Made by a program: the position numbers and the translations under genes
The notes under the pieces: generated by a model
Told to the model about the DNA's origin: nothing
Seen by the model: the letters and a program-made list of their open reading frames with translations, nothing else
Database searches by the model: none
Shown: piece by piece, positions 23,284-35,251 of the stretch
How the letters are laid out: each line of letters opens with the position of its first letter
How positions within the stretch are numbered: position 1 is the stretch's first letter
Origin: Litoditis marina
Taxonomy: Eukaryota > Nematoda > Chromadorea > Rhabditida > Rhabditidae
Length of the DNA: 64,000 nt
Assembly (NCBI GenBank): GCA_964036275.1
Contig: OZ038437.1
Location: 16,710,090 to 16,774,089, forward strand
Direction of reading: 5' to 3'

Positions 23284-24530
23284 GCGAGTGGGATCGAACC
23301 CTGGTTTATCAGGTGTTAGGCTGTCTTCAGACTTTTTGTGCGATACAAGATACAGATACACGATTCATTTTCGAATTATTTGTATCGTCTCATTTTGTAT
23401 CCGTATCTTGGCGCCAACGTATCAGAAAAGTATGAACGTTCCAGGATACATTTTTTTCGATTTTGTTAGTTTCAAATTCAAAAGTAACTTTTAACAATTT
23501 TAAATTCTTTATTTCATAGATATTTATAGGTATTCTTCAAATTGACGTCTATCTCATCGCACGCGACGCGCGCACGCCCCGCGACAAAATGTGAAAATGA
23601 ATGAATTTCGATAAACTTTGGACGTCGTGAAAAACAAAAACGCTGATGATCATTGTTACCAATCCCCATGCCATATACTCAATTTCACTCACACGAAGCG
23701 CGTGCACGCGACGCGGCAGAAATATCAAAATGAGTCGATTCATATGAAATTGGGATGGGTGGGGTATTCGATCATGCTGGTTATGAATATATATATCCGA
23801 AACTCGTAATACCTTCTTGTCCGCGTACCCAACCAGTCCCAATCCCAAAAATTTATCTTCATGCACAAGAGTTGAAATTTTTTGTCGCGTCGCGTGCTGC
23901 GCGCGCGCTTGACCCCAAGTTCGTACCAAGCTCACATCTGATTTCAGAATGATCGATTTCCTCAGGTTCCCAAGTTTTATTGAATTCTACGGGTTTTTGA
24001 ATTTTTGTCGCGGCGCGTGCACGCGTCGCGTGCGTGATATAAAATTGATATCCACATTCGCAATCTCCATGATCGATAATCACAGTTCACAAATTTGACC
24101 CAAATCTGCATATTTTCTCATTTTGACGCGTCGCGCGCGAAAATGACATTTTTTTGCGAATACCAATCTGTTTTGTGTGGGGGAACATTCTATCAATTGG
24201 AAAAATTTCACAAAAATCACTTTTTCTAGGTTATTATCCGAAAACCTAGATGTATCCACAATATGAGTGAAGTGTAGAATGCCGGCCGCAATCTTCAAAA
24301 AAAGTGTATCGTCGATTCAAAATGATGTATCTGACGCCGAGATACTGTAGAAAAAGTATGAACACGATAGATACATCGCGTGACGCATGTATCTGTCGCC
24401 GCTACAAAAATGCAATCGATACACATGATTAGAGCGCGCATGTATCGTGTATCTTGTATCGCGCAAAAAGTCTGAAGACAGCCTTAGCGCGCGCACAACC
24501 AGTCGATCACTCGGCTTCTCAAGAGTTGGT
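23284..24530 (-). pseudogene. tRNA-like sequence split by the TTA-flanked element
   Basis: With the element and one TTA removed, the minus strand has an acceptor-like pair CGAGTG and CACTCG about 61 nt apart and a perfect B box GGGTTCGATCCC at 23290-23301. It is shorter than a normal tRNA, so it is a tRNA pseudogene or SINE head. No joined sequence is given here because only the two halves are observed. Confidence 0.5.
23319..24483. mobile_element. Non-autonomous PIF/Harbinger-like element, TTA target duplication
   Basis: The terminal inverted repeats share GGCTGTCTTCAGACTTTTTG and continue GCGATACAAGATACA, about 36 bp in all. The element is flanked by TTA on both sides (23316-23318 and 24484-24486), the 3-bp TWA target typical of PIF/Harbinger. 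It is 1165 bp long with no transposase. Inside are five CG-rich blocks related to GCGCGTGCACGCGTCGCG at about 23560, 23700, 23885, 24010 and 24127, plus the ends, possibly transposase-binding sites. Confidence 0.8.
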
Positions 24531-24684
24531 TAATTTCTTTTCAAGCCGACTTCATGACCGAATTCAACCCGCGTAGTTTGTAGCACGAACATGAAAACCG
24601 TGGATTTTTACCAAACCATTTGGTTCAGAAAGAATCGGTTCGAGTTTGGTTCGGAAATAGTTGATTGAGGTAGCGATTGATCTT

Positions 24685-24716
24685 AAAAACCCTAGAATCG
24701 ATATTCTAGGGTTTTT
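24685..24716. repeat. Perfect 14-bp hairpin
   Basis: AAAAACCCTAGAAT pairs with ATTCTAGGGTTTTT across a 4-base centre. Isolated; function unknown. Confidence 0.8.
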
Positions 24717-25212
24717 GAACACTTGAATTGTGCGGGAAAAACACTTTTATTGTGTTGTATCCAACATGAAAATGATTGTATTGTATTCTATCCAACATTA
24801 AAACACTTATATTGCATGGTATTGAACACCACTTTTCAGGAAAGTATGGTAGACGCGTACAGTGCCGCCACTGTCACTGTATGCTGCAGCCAGAGGAGTT
24901 CGCGACGCATAACCACTCGTTCGAGAGCGAAAGTAGAGGGTAGGATTTTCCATTGATAGAAAAAGTACCATTATTGACAATAATAACAATAGTCATAGTA
25001 ATAGAGATAACTAGTCATCACACTAGGGATGACAAAGTTATAGGCAGTTTCTCTGATGGAAAAAGTAGGATTTGTAATAAAAAATAACACTTCGGAGAAA
25101 CATGTCAACATTTCACATCATCAAGTGCAATTCAAAACATCAAATTGAACACAGCGAGAATAAAAGTTAGACAATGTCACAATACGGAACTCACACAATT
25201 ATAGTAAAAGTA

Positions 25213-25315
25213 AAGTTAGCATTATAATGAGGAATCATGCACTTTGCCATTGCACGTTTCTAAGTTCTGATGTGTTTACCATGTTTCACGGGACTGTGCG
25301 TTGACTACTGTTTGA
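25213..25315 (+). repeat. 125-bp CACGTGA-type MITE, diverged copy
   Basis: Contains AAGTTAGCATTATAATGAGG, ATCATGCACTTTG, AAGTTCTGATGTGTTT and TTTCACGGGACTGTGCG, matching the other copies in order. Confidence 0.65.
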
Positions 25316-25319
25316 TGCT

Positions 25320-26610
25320 TCTATCTCACCGAATGATCAGAAAAAGTAGTGGCATTGAATGTACAGTAATAACAATAATAATAATATAACAATAAGTTCT
25401 GTCAGACATACATGTGTAAGAGGTTCTGGTATTTATACAACTCACTTTATTTCAGTACGTATAAATCGAAGAGATCAGTGGCACTGTGGCAAGGCTGGGA
25501 GAACAATAAAATGTATACCTTTCTAAATACGTTCAACAAACCGAGGACTGATATATTCTCCTTCGTATGTCTTCTATGGAAATAAAAAAATTCGTATTAT
25601 AAGATTATTCTGTGATTTTCACGCCAACAAACATGTGAACACGTCCTGATTGAATACGCGCCCCGTGAAACGCGTTAATTGCGTTACGGTTTCATTAAAC
25701 GAGCAAAATCCTGATCTAATTGGAGTTTGAAACTTCCAACCTGCCTAAGAAGTTAGGCAGGTTGGCGTCTGATGACCGATTCGAATATTCTCATTTAGGT
25801 GACTTAGTAAGATTAGTGTATTTCTTTTAAGAGGCAAAAACTTCGCGCAAATCTGGTTTTATTTCATATGTATCACGTATAGTTTTTCAGATTTGTAGTT
25901 TTTTGCTTTCATGAAGTGCATATCAAAATCAATTGTTCTGAACACAGTTTCACTTTTCGTTGTAGTTTGGTCGAGATCCACGCTACTCGAATTTCAGCTG
26001 AACAACAACGCGTTCAACCTACAAACACAGCGGAATACGGTAATCCTCGTATACGCTTGTGTTGGGGACTATAAATTCCACGTCTGAGTTCCCTTTATTG
26101 AGAATATAAAGAACACAAAACAGCTGATACGCGAGCAGTTTATTCACAAAACTCGTTCAAGAGACACATTTGTCAATCTCACATCATTCAACTTGTATGT
26201 TATCTGGTACAACGAGTGTAGAGTTCATTTTTCCATTAACACAGCCAGGCGCAGGTAAATCCTTCATTTTGTCCGCAAAGACTTGCCGATTACCTCCTCC
26301 TGAAAACACCTATATTGATCTCATTGATATATTGGCTTAGCCGTGAAATAGCTGGAATCAAATCTTGCGGTAACGAACTCCGGACTAAGTACCTCCCTTG
26401 AACTAGGACGAATATGTGGAACAATCCCGTACAATCTCTGACTTCACAACTTTGCAAAGTGGAATAGTTTTTCTCCTTAAACGCTATTACTCGCACGACT
26501 AAGTCGATGGCCTATTCACAAAAGCCATGAGTGCGATTCACCGCGAGTTCCACGAAACAAGTCACGCACAGAATGTGAGAACTAACTCTAAACGAACATA
26601 TACAGTTAAT
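25320..26610. other. Intergenic, no gene seen
   Basis: AT-rich. Holds a small palindrome (CAACCTGCCTAAG/CTTAGGCAGGTTGG near 25750), a TTGTAGTTTGATC-type MITE (25961-26030) and short weak frames only. Confidence 0.5.
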
Positions 26611-26614
26611 CACC

Positions 26615-26870
26615 AGTGGCCGTATTCTGTAAGCTGAAATAGCGGGGTATGATATTTGAGCAAAATTAGAATAGTGTACCACAAGCTAATCACTCACTTG
26701 TTTTGATATTTAGATTGATTATATCGTAAATTAGTAAAACTGCGTTCAATTAGCAGAAAATGTAGTAAAATGGTTGTAACCTGAATTGGAATTCGGTTAT
26801 TGCATATTTGCTCAAATAGCTCACCCGGCCAGTTGAGATTACCAAATACGGCCACAGGTGGCAGCCAATA
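26615..26870. repeat. MITE with GGCCGTATT ends
   Basis: Left GTGGCCGTATTCTGTAAGCT and right end reading inward from CACCTGTGGCCGTATTTGGTA are inverted. The GCTATTTGAGCA motif recurs in a related segment at 54230-54420. Confidence 0.65.
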
Positions 26871-26921
26871 TAATCTGTTCTCAAGATGGAATCATGTGAA
26901 AACGGCCAGTTCCACAAGGAA

Positions 26922-27110
26922 CCCGGTATTTCGTTAACACTATCAGGTAACCTTAACCGGGTTACCTGGTTAACCCTTTTTTTAACCCCCTTGTAACCCT
27001 TGTTAACAATGTGTTTGGGGTAAATTCGAGGTTATCACGTGGTTAACAAAAGGGTTAACCTGGGGAACCCGGTTAAGGTTAACTAAATGGGTTAACGAAA
27101 TACCGGATTA
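26922..27110. repeat. Palindromic MITE rich in GGTTAACC
   Basis: Ends CCGGTATTTCGTTAAC and GTTAACGAAATACCGG are perfect inverted repeats. The arms continue with AACCGGGTTACC-type blocks and the whole 185 bp folds on itself. Confidence 0.85.
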
Positions 27111-28080
27111 AATAAAGAATTCGCCTGTGAAACTCACCATCATAATTCAATATTTCAGCTATGGGCTAGACAGTGGGTAAATATCTTTATACTTTTGGTT
27201 CACCACGCACACTGAACCTGTAAACAAACGCTGAACCGAAACAAAATCACTCGTGTCTTCCTCAAAATGTTTATCACACAAGAATTATTTGTTCGGTTGC
27301 TGACACCACATAATACAAATCTATACTCTGTTCCACAATTCTATTTTCTTCTACAATAATTCATCAAATATTGAGAGGGCTTTTTCAACGAATAACTCAT
27401 ATTTTGGTTTCATACTTCCAGATATTGTAGTTGTAAAGAAAGAGAACTCATCAACGAAATTTGAGAAAAAGCGAAAAAGCCAACATACCAAACAACCCTG
27501 GAAGTTTAGGCGTATTACTGTGAAGTCTTATGAGTGAGTGTAACAAACTACACCTGTTTTAAATAAACTACAATCATTGAGATAGATGCGTCATTGAGAA
27601 CCAACCTGTATATTTTCTCCAATTCACCCCTAATTTGGTCGAATATATGTCGAACATGCAAAATATATACTTCCCTGAAATACACACAATTTGAGAGAGA
27701 TACGCCATAGAGAAAAACTATTAATATTGTTACTAGAGAATGTTGACCCGATTTGTTGCTCAATTTGCGCAAACTTGTGAACTCATATCATATATTCGTA
27801 CTGAGACTCCTACAGTAACATTACAAACTTTCCGAAGGCTGTTGGCAAGCTGAAAATGTAGTTCATGGAAAATGCTCTTGCTTATTTACTCTACCTGAGA
27901 AAGAGAATGAGGTACGAAAATCCTCAACTTCTCCGATCAACGAAAATGTACGTGAGCAAAACGGCTATCACACACCAAGAATATAAGTAACAGTGTTATC
28001 TTATATCTTGTTTTTTTTTCACTCACCAGCTTCGTTCTGCTGTTGCATCCTTTTGTTCCGAATAACTGGATTGCTGTCTT

Positions 28081-28966
28081 TCATTCTTTGAATGTTGTCA
28101 GTAGCCTAAGATGAATTCCACTAGCTTCTTCAGTTCGAAGAAAGGGCGTCGTGTACTTCTGGGCGAGAAAATCCTGCAGTTTCGGTCCATTCATCCGAAT
28201 TCTGGAAATGAATAACCTTAAAGATGGACGATTATGTGGTCCAATCGCAACGCTTTAGTCCTTTAAACCGCAATACATTTCTCAATCGCAGTTTAAAGGA
28301 CCCTTGTCATGGGATTGGTCCACTAATCGTCCTTCTTTGGAAGAAGATTTGCTCTTGTTGGGTTTTCGACAGAATCGATTCAATACATTTCAGCGATATG
28401 CTAGACAGTGCGTGAATATCTTTATACTTCCGTTCCGTGAACAAACGCTAAACTACAAAAAAACATTTAATTATACAATATAACATCTTCTCTATGTAGT
28501 CTACTATAGTGTCACAAAGAAACCTATTCAATCACATCAAAAAGCACAATGTTAGTGGTTCTCATCTAAACCTGTGGTCGTATCTACGAAATCTTGTTTT
28601 CAAGCTAAGAATTCCGGTGAAAACTCAATTTTACGTATTGTTCCATGTTCGTAGAGATGTACAAGGTGTGTTTTTCCCGATCGTTGTTGAGAGCGGGTCA
28701 GTTATCAAGCAACGTGAGTGACTAATTTCTACCCGCGACAAGTTGCAATTTCGCTAGTACGGCCACTAACTTGAAATGTTTAGGCGATTTTACTCGTTTG
28801 GACAAGTGTTCGAGCTGAAACAATAGAAAAGTACTGTGAGACACTAGTTCGGAAATTTGAAAATTGTACCCACCTCATTGTCTTAATGCCTGTGGTCTCG
28901 TAGTAGTGTACTCCAAAACAATCATCAACTGTCTGCAAACTCTCCTGGAGAGCAGTATTTGCATCA
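28081..28966 (-). CDS. C-terminal two exons of an unknown gene
   Basis: Exon 28966-28874 (after ATTTTTCAG, ending ATGAG before GTGGG) and exon 28201-28081 (after ATTTCCAG) join in phase. They encode about 70 residues, including ALQESLQTVDDCFGVHYYET and KLQDFLAQKYTTPFLRTEE, ending in TGA. Just past the change point, a second frame also looks coding (NIQRMKDSNPVIRNKRM) and ends at a GTGAG donor, so a one-base frameshift near 28110 is possible. The upstream exons were not found. The intron holds a MITE (28222-28340). Confidence 0.5.
28222..28340. repeat. Palindromic MITE, ACGATTATGTGGWCC family, copy 2
   Basis: TGGACGATTATGTGGTCCAA at the left and TTGGTCCACTAATCGTCCTT at the right. Lies in an intron. 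Confidence 0.85.
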
Positions 28967-29468
28967 CTGAAAAATATAACTTATTGGTTGATGAGAATTA
29001 GAAGCTGTAGTCAAACGTATATACTCTTTTCTGTAATATTCGACCGATTTCAAAACTGGAACTTCGAAGTTAAACGAAGCTTTACCTACATAATTCATGG
29101 ATTTGAGAAATGAATGGTAAGATAAGATGTGTTTAGTTATTACAGTTCCAGAGTTCGAGCTAGAGATGGAACTAACAACGTTATGATTTTGAAAAGGGCT
29201 CGTACCTGGAAAATTCCGCGATCAGTAGTTAAAATCGGTTCGTGCCAATTTATGTGGCACGTTGATAAAATAAGTATCTGAAAAAGTAATCAGCACGTGT
29301 ACGAAAACAGATGCACGGTTTTGCGTGAGAATAATACGATCAAAGGTAATTTCATGTGTTCCAAACTCATTGAATGTTTGGACCTCCGAACTCCAGCACG
29401 TGTGAATGAAACTCCCGAGCTGTTTTTCAGCATGTTGAAAGTGAGAGTGAAAGTGTTGTATGTTTTAG

Positions 29469-29652
29469 TCGTCGCCAACGGAATGGCGGGAGGGTACTGT
29501 GTATCTCAGTTTCCGCTGTGTAAAAAAAAGCACATAGCCGCCAAACCTTTGCGGCTATGTGCTCTAATAGCGCAGTGGTAAGCACCATGTTACAGATCTT
29601 TCGCTCGCAGGTTCGATTCCGGCGAGAGACAAAAATTTCTGAATTTGGCACC
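29469..29652 (+). repeat. tRNA-derived SINE, copy 1
   Basis: Has a pol III A box TAGCGCAGTGG (29568-29578) and B box GGTTCGATTCC (29610-29620). Head GTCGTCGCCAACGG, then TACTGT and ATCTCAGTTT, and tail GAATTTGGCAC are shared with copies at 39074, 42140 and 62242 (minus). Unique to this copy is a strong hairpin, GCACATAGCCGC with GCGGCTATGTGC, just before the A box. Confidence 0.8.
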
Positions 29653-29659
29653 CACACTA

Positions 29660-30560
29660 TTGCTGTAAGAGCCGCAGTGCATCGTGCAAACACGAGAATG
29701 TTCTGATCACAACATTCCACGCAAGTGACGATCAACCAAACTACACAAAATTAACCCCATCCAGCATGCAAATGTATTCGTTCGTATGTGGAGAGAAACT
29801 TACTACTTTTATTTTCTTGACATCAGGTATGTGCGCGTATTCCAATAATTCGATCTGGCGATTTGAAATAAGTAGGTATTTATAAGAATAAAGATCCAGG
29901 AGTAATAGAAATGGACTGGTGTTTTCTGAAACTAGCTGTTTTTCCTAGTGTCAGTCATTCCCACATCCACCTTTGTAATGTACGAATTAAAATGTAGCAC
30001 AACATAAATGTATGATCTGAACAAACTGGGAGATGCAAAAAAGGTTATTTAGGTGTATTCCACCTGAATGGCAAATGGTCGTGGTTCGTAACATCGAGAA
30101 AACCAGATTCTCACATCTCAGTCTGATGTCCCATATAGGTTGTCCACGACAAGGAACATTTTCGTTCTGCTATTTCCAAAGAAACCATGAAGACTTGTGT
30201 AGTTTGTTCCACCTAAATGGTACAAACATTTCAAATATATTCAAAATAGATAACCTGATGTATTTCATATACTGTTTGTCAGTCTAACGCTCACTTTTGA
30301 ATTACACAGATGAAGAATTTTTCACGGCAGAAAAGTTCTAGAAACTTTCTAGTTTGTAGCATTTTCTTTCAAACAAACTCTTTGAAAAATAGAAATGTAG
30401 AAAACACACCTTTTATCTTTCATGACCTCGATTCGTTCATCATTTGAAACATGATAGTTCGAATATATGTCGAACCATAATAAAATATGTATCTGAATTG
30501 TGTGTGATTTTTCTTAGCCTTCGCAGCCAAATCAGTTGTTATAGGAAGGTGAACTTCTGA
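29660..30560. other. Intergenic, no gene seen
   Basis: AT-rich. A short repeat (TTCCACCTGAATGG and TTCCACCTAAATGG, 30058 and 30208) and one copy of the TTCGAATATATGTCGAA motif at 30457 are present. Confidence 0.45.
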
Positions 30561-30565
30561 GTGCG

Positions 30566-30724
30566 TATGCTAGAAGATCCCGGCACTTTCATCCCATCCT
30601 GCGTCTCTCGCTCTTCCTTACTATTTTGCGCCACTCGTATCCCGGCGGGATGTAAGAGCAGAAAAATAGCGTGTGTTTGAGGAGACGCGGGATGGGATGA
30701 TGGGACCGAGATCTTCTAGCGTAC
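30566..30724. repeat. Palindromic MITE, 150 bp
   Basis: GCTAGAAGATCCCGG and CATCCCATCCTGCGTCTC at the left are inverted as GAGACGCGGGATGGGATG and ATCTTCTAGC at the right. Confidence 0.85.
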
Positions 30725-31916
30725 GTATTCTGATTATTCCCACTGAGACTTTGGTAGCTCGCAGGAGGTATTTTGAATGACGGTTTTTTTTTATATAAAG
30801 CACGTGTTTTCTAATAAGAATGGAACCTTGATTGGCACGCTATCAAAATCTCAATAGACATGTATGTATATAAACTATGATTGGTCATTTCAGTTCAAAT
30901 GTAAACTGAGTTGCAACGAGACAGTCGGGTGTGTGGTTGAGAGGCGAAGCGGGTGGTCGATATTCTCACGAGACCCCGTTGTCTTACAACGCGAGCGGTC
31001 CGCGTTGCGCTCGAGTGTTAGCATTGTAGCAGAGAGGAGTCTTCTTTAATGGGAATAACTAGGTGTTTCTTACCTTGCTAACTCAATGATAAGCAGAAGA
31101 CTGACATCTACAGTTTGGCTGAATTCTCAAATCTTGATTCAACCTGGCGTTAGGGACTGACCAAGCTTCATTGTAGTTTGATCTCGATGTACTCAAAAGT
31201 TCACGAAATCCGACCAAAAACATCCGGTTCAATTTTGGGGCGTTTGTTCACTTTGTTTCAAATTGTTTTTTTTCCTGTGTCTTTTACAAAAAACTCACTA
31301 ATAAACTGTCATATATAGTGAAGCCAACGTTTCCGTCCATAAACACCCATTCGAAAGTTCAACTGCATACTGTAGGACTCTATGTAGGGTTGAAATTGAG
31401 TATAATACTCACGTTACTTCGAACAGCGAATGCAGACGTATTCTCGATTAAGTTAGAATATTCATTTGTTTTTCGAATTAGAACAGTGTATAGGAGCATT
31501 TATTGGTGGGCTAGTAGCCTGACAACTAATTCGGAACGATGTATGAATTCTTTTTCAGTAGTGTACTGCGTTTCGGTTACAATCAGAAAACAATTGTATG
31601 TTGGAGATTCAACTATGACTGGGACATTTATATTTTCTTCAGTTGTGATCTAGCAACTAATTTATCTAGCCTTTTCCCAATTCGTCAATCCCGAATTTGT
31701 ATTTTTTTGGCACATTTCTGTTCATCTGACCAAATAACTTTTTCTCGAGGGTTGAAACAATGTTTGACATTTTTCGGAACAATGGCTGGCAAGTGTTTTT
31801 CGGGAACAGAGAAGAAATTATACTTTTACAAGTACAAAAGAGTGAACCTTTATTGGCGGCGAAGGCAACGTTCCGTTTAGAGAACTCCTTAATTTTTTTT
31901 TCATTCGAATCAACGT

Positions 31917-32902
31917 TCATTGGTGACTGGTGGCCTGACGACTTATTTGGAACAGTGTCTGATGTCCGATCGCTATCGTTTTCACAGTTGTTCCCCCGTT
32001 CTTGCCGAGTCCACAGAAGGTACCGAAAAACCGCTGTCGGATTGTTCTGAAAAAATTTTAACTTCCAAAAATGAGTAGAAGGGTATAATAATCCGGAGAA
32101 TTATAAATAATTCACGAACAAGGACGAAAACTTTTCTTTTTGATATTCTCTGGAGATCTTAGCCAATTTTCTATAGTTCCTGTTCAGAAAACCTTTACTG
32201 TAGAAGTCCAACTTTTGGTTCGATGTTGCGGTTTAGGTAATCTACGGGTTATTCATCCAGGCACCGTAGCAAAGTCTCACGAAAAGGTCACCTCTGAGCT
32301 GAACTATCTGGTCACCATCTCGCCCAGGTTTGGGTCACCTGCACAATGCTTACACATACAAATTTGGCAACTATGTGGCCAGAATGTTACCAGGTCGTCA
32401 AAAAAGGGTGGGCTCACCAAGTTCACGACTTTGCAACGGTGCCAGATAATTTTTTTGAAAAAGTTGACAAAAATCAGGTTACCAAAAAGCAGAATACTTG
32501 TAAAATTGTCCCAACTAACTTGTTGCTAACTAGTCCGAAAAGAGACGCATATCCAAATCGAATCATCATCAGCAAATTGAAAAGATGCCCATACAGAAGA
32601 CTGTCGCTGAGAGGATTGTGCCAAAGATATAAGACCACCGCGGTGAGCAGAAAAACGACGAAAAAGTTGGACAGAAGTGGTAGTTCCGCGCGCGATGAGA
32701 CGGACTTGCTGGTCATCTGAACCTGAACCAATGGGTGCAGACTAGGTCTAGGTGCCAAAAAACTGAAACCTCCGTGTTTCTTGAATAACAAAAAAATCAT
32801 ATTTTTTCACTGATCCCTCACCCTCACGACCAAAAAGAGCACTATGACAAGGTAACAGAGAGCAGATAGGATGACCACGAGTTCTCCAAAATAGAAGTCC
32901 AT
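31917..32902 (-). CDS. Serpentine chemoreceptor-like, TM5-TM7 part
   Basis: Three exons join in phase: 32902-32822, 32722-32520 and 32046-31917, giving 137 residues ending in TGA. The first carries a membrane helix (LVVILSALCYLVIVLFLVV). Next comes a short loop with SSRAELPLL, a second helix (FFVVFLLTAVVLYLW), and a third followed by FGLVSNKTIRQRF. This is the usual TM5, loop, TM6, TM7 and NK-x-IR tail of nematode 7TM receptors (srx/srt/srg-like; class not assignable). TM1-TM4 are missing upstream, so it is a 5'-truncated copy or a gene with distant exons. Another frame of the last exon is open for about 125 codons and is probably chance. Confidence 0.65.
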
Positions 32903-32999
32903 GTAAAACAAAATATCGGCAGCAATAGTGTCTTCTGAGAAACAAACGAGTTTATTCTCTCGTAGCCTTCTTCACCTCATAGAGGCAAGGCCACAAATT

Positions 33000-35250
33000 A
33001 GTTCTGGAGTAGAATTTCTAGGGAAGATATAGTATGTGTTGAGTTGGCAATAAAATTTCAAAAAGCAATTTTTACCCATATTTTTCATGAAAGTCTATGT
33101 GTTTGCCAGTCTATCTTTGATCTACGCAGTATTTCATTTCTTTGTGGTAGATTTTGTGTTCGATCGGTTCGCTCTCTGTCGTTGTTTGTGAACTAAATAC
33201 TAAACTAACCAGTGAAATAGAATGCAGGTACTTTGGCGGTCCATAACGTAGAAGTTGAGGGTAACAGACACAAAACAAGATTGAACAGGCCGAATAACCA
33301 GCAAGAGCAGATTAAAACCTAGACAACCAGAATGATACAAGCAATGAAATAAAAAAAAAACAATGTCAATCAAGAATAATGAAAATCTTCATCTAAAATC
33401 AGCAATGTGTGGCGCAAACGGTAAACACTACACTGCCTAAATTCATGTTAAAACGTGGAAGCATCGAGATTTCATGGTTATACAGCATTAAATGAATGAT
33501 ACAGTACACCCCAATTCTGACTATAGCTGCTAAAGAACTATGCCATGTACACTGATGGTTAATCTTTATAAAATTTGATCGAAGGAACTTTTCGAAGGTC
33601 GCTCTACTTAGGCACCGGCGTGCACGGTTCCAACACCAAATACGAACCGTTCCAACTCCAAATGACACATGGTAGCAACACCCGTTTATAATGGGGTGCT
33701 GCACCCGTTCATTTTCAACCTTTTGTGTTGGAACGGTTCATATTTGGTGGTGGAACTGTTCAACAAATGGAAAGGTGAACGTGGATCAAATATAGATTCC
33801 GATATCGATTTTTCAGTATTTGTTATCGATTTTTCATTAATCGATTCTTATCAGGACCGTAATTTGAAATTCTTTTCTTTTTGAAATAACTGGATAACCT
33901 AACAAAAACACGTATAACATCAAATATTTATAGGCGACAACAACAACAACATAACAAATAAGAATGAAAATAACAAATTATCTGAAAATGGGAGTCTCGA
34001 AAAATTTAACCCACTTAGAAATAGTAACAAGTTTTTTTTTTTTTTTTAATCGAAAAACGAAAAATCTACGAATAAAAACGAAATTTAATCGAAAAACGAA
34101 AAAACGGTGAAACGAAAAAGTGCAACAGAAGACACGATAATTCACAGAATAAAAATTGGATGGCTCAATTAATATTCTTATAATCTTATTTTTCTAAAAT
34201 CTCCTAGAAACCAGCTTACATATTTATAAATACATATGTACATAAATATTGGATAGCGAACTAATATAAAAATGTAAAATAGGACAAAAGATGTGACTCT
34301 AGAAAGGCCCACCGACACAAGTTGAAATTTAAATGCGGAATAAATGGTTTGTAATATGAAAGCATAATGTAAATAGTGAACCTAAGAATTTAATTCGCAA
34401 ATTTCTTTAATGTAATAAGATAATAGAAGATATGACTAGGTTGTGTAGTATGACTAAAATTTCTAATGAAACCAAGCAAAACTTTAAATATGCTCATATC
34501 AAAAACCGACCAGTACAGTGCAAGATGCAACAAGCTTCAAGCAAGATGCAACAAGCTTCAAAATAACTGAAAGTTGTATTTACAAACTCGTCGAGGTAAT
34601 GTCATCTCAGTCCGCGGAATTCGCTCTTATCCGGTTCAGCTGAAATTAAACGCTGATTACAAAAGGCAGGACACGGGAATACAATCTAATGTTTCTGATA
34701 GTTTCCAGGAGACCAGGGGCAACTGTGTATATGTTAAAGTATGCAAACTTAGAGATTTACCAATAGTTATCGTTCTATTCAATTCGAAATAACTACTGTC
34801 GCGGGTAGTAATCTCAACGGAACAGCCATTCGCGCTGTAAAACCCAACTCAAGCAGATAAGAGGGAGCTAGATCCTTATACAAAGTAATCTAAATCATTC
34901 CCAGCTCCCAACCACACATAGAACGACTAAAAACTATCCGTGCTTAGTACTTTGTCGGGCTTCAAGTAGAAGGTATATAGGTTATTAGAAGTGCCAGGGA
35001 AGATATGAAGGAGATATAACATGTTATGGCTAATTGTACTGGCTTTCACTTCGTAATGTCATTATTATTATCGCAAGACGCAAATAGACGGTTGTACGGA
35101 TGGAAATAAAAAACTGCTCCGAAATTCCGAAATCATCTGATCATATATTATACGTAATACATAATGTTGCTCCAAACTGTGCCTTAGCAACTTTGTTATA
35201 TCTCGGAGCCAAATAATTTAATACATCTAAAAACAGCTACTCACTCACAC
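33000..35250. other. Intergenic, repeats only
   Basis: Contains an inverted pair of GGAACGGTTC elements (33610-33760; related 39360-39480), a direct 20-bp duplication GCAAGATGCAACAAGCTTCA (34542-34561 and shortly before) and poly-T. No coding-like frame. Confidence 0.5.
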
Positions 35251-35251
35251 T

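Noticed and set aside
23549..23935. 128-codon minus-strand frame inside the TTA-flanked element
   Set aside because: It spans several CG-rich repeat blocks and shows no transposase motif.
29568..29631. A functional tRNA gene at the SINE A and B boxes
   Set aside because: The acceptor stem does not close, the anticodon arm is not formed, and diverged copies exist elsewhere with the same non-tRNA head and tail.
31318..31880. Plus-strand frames of 111-113 codons
   Set aside because: Poor codon use and no start or splice context. They overlap diverged duplicates of the minus-strand exon at 31917-32046.
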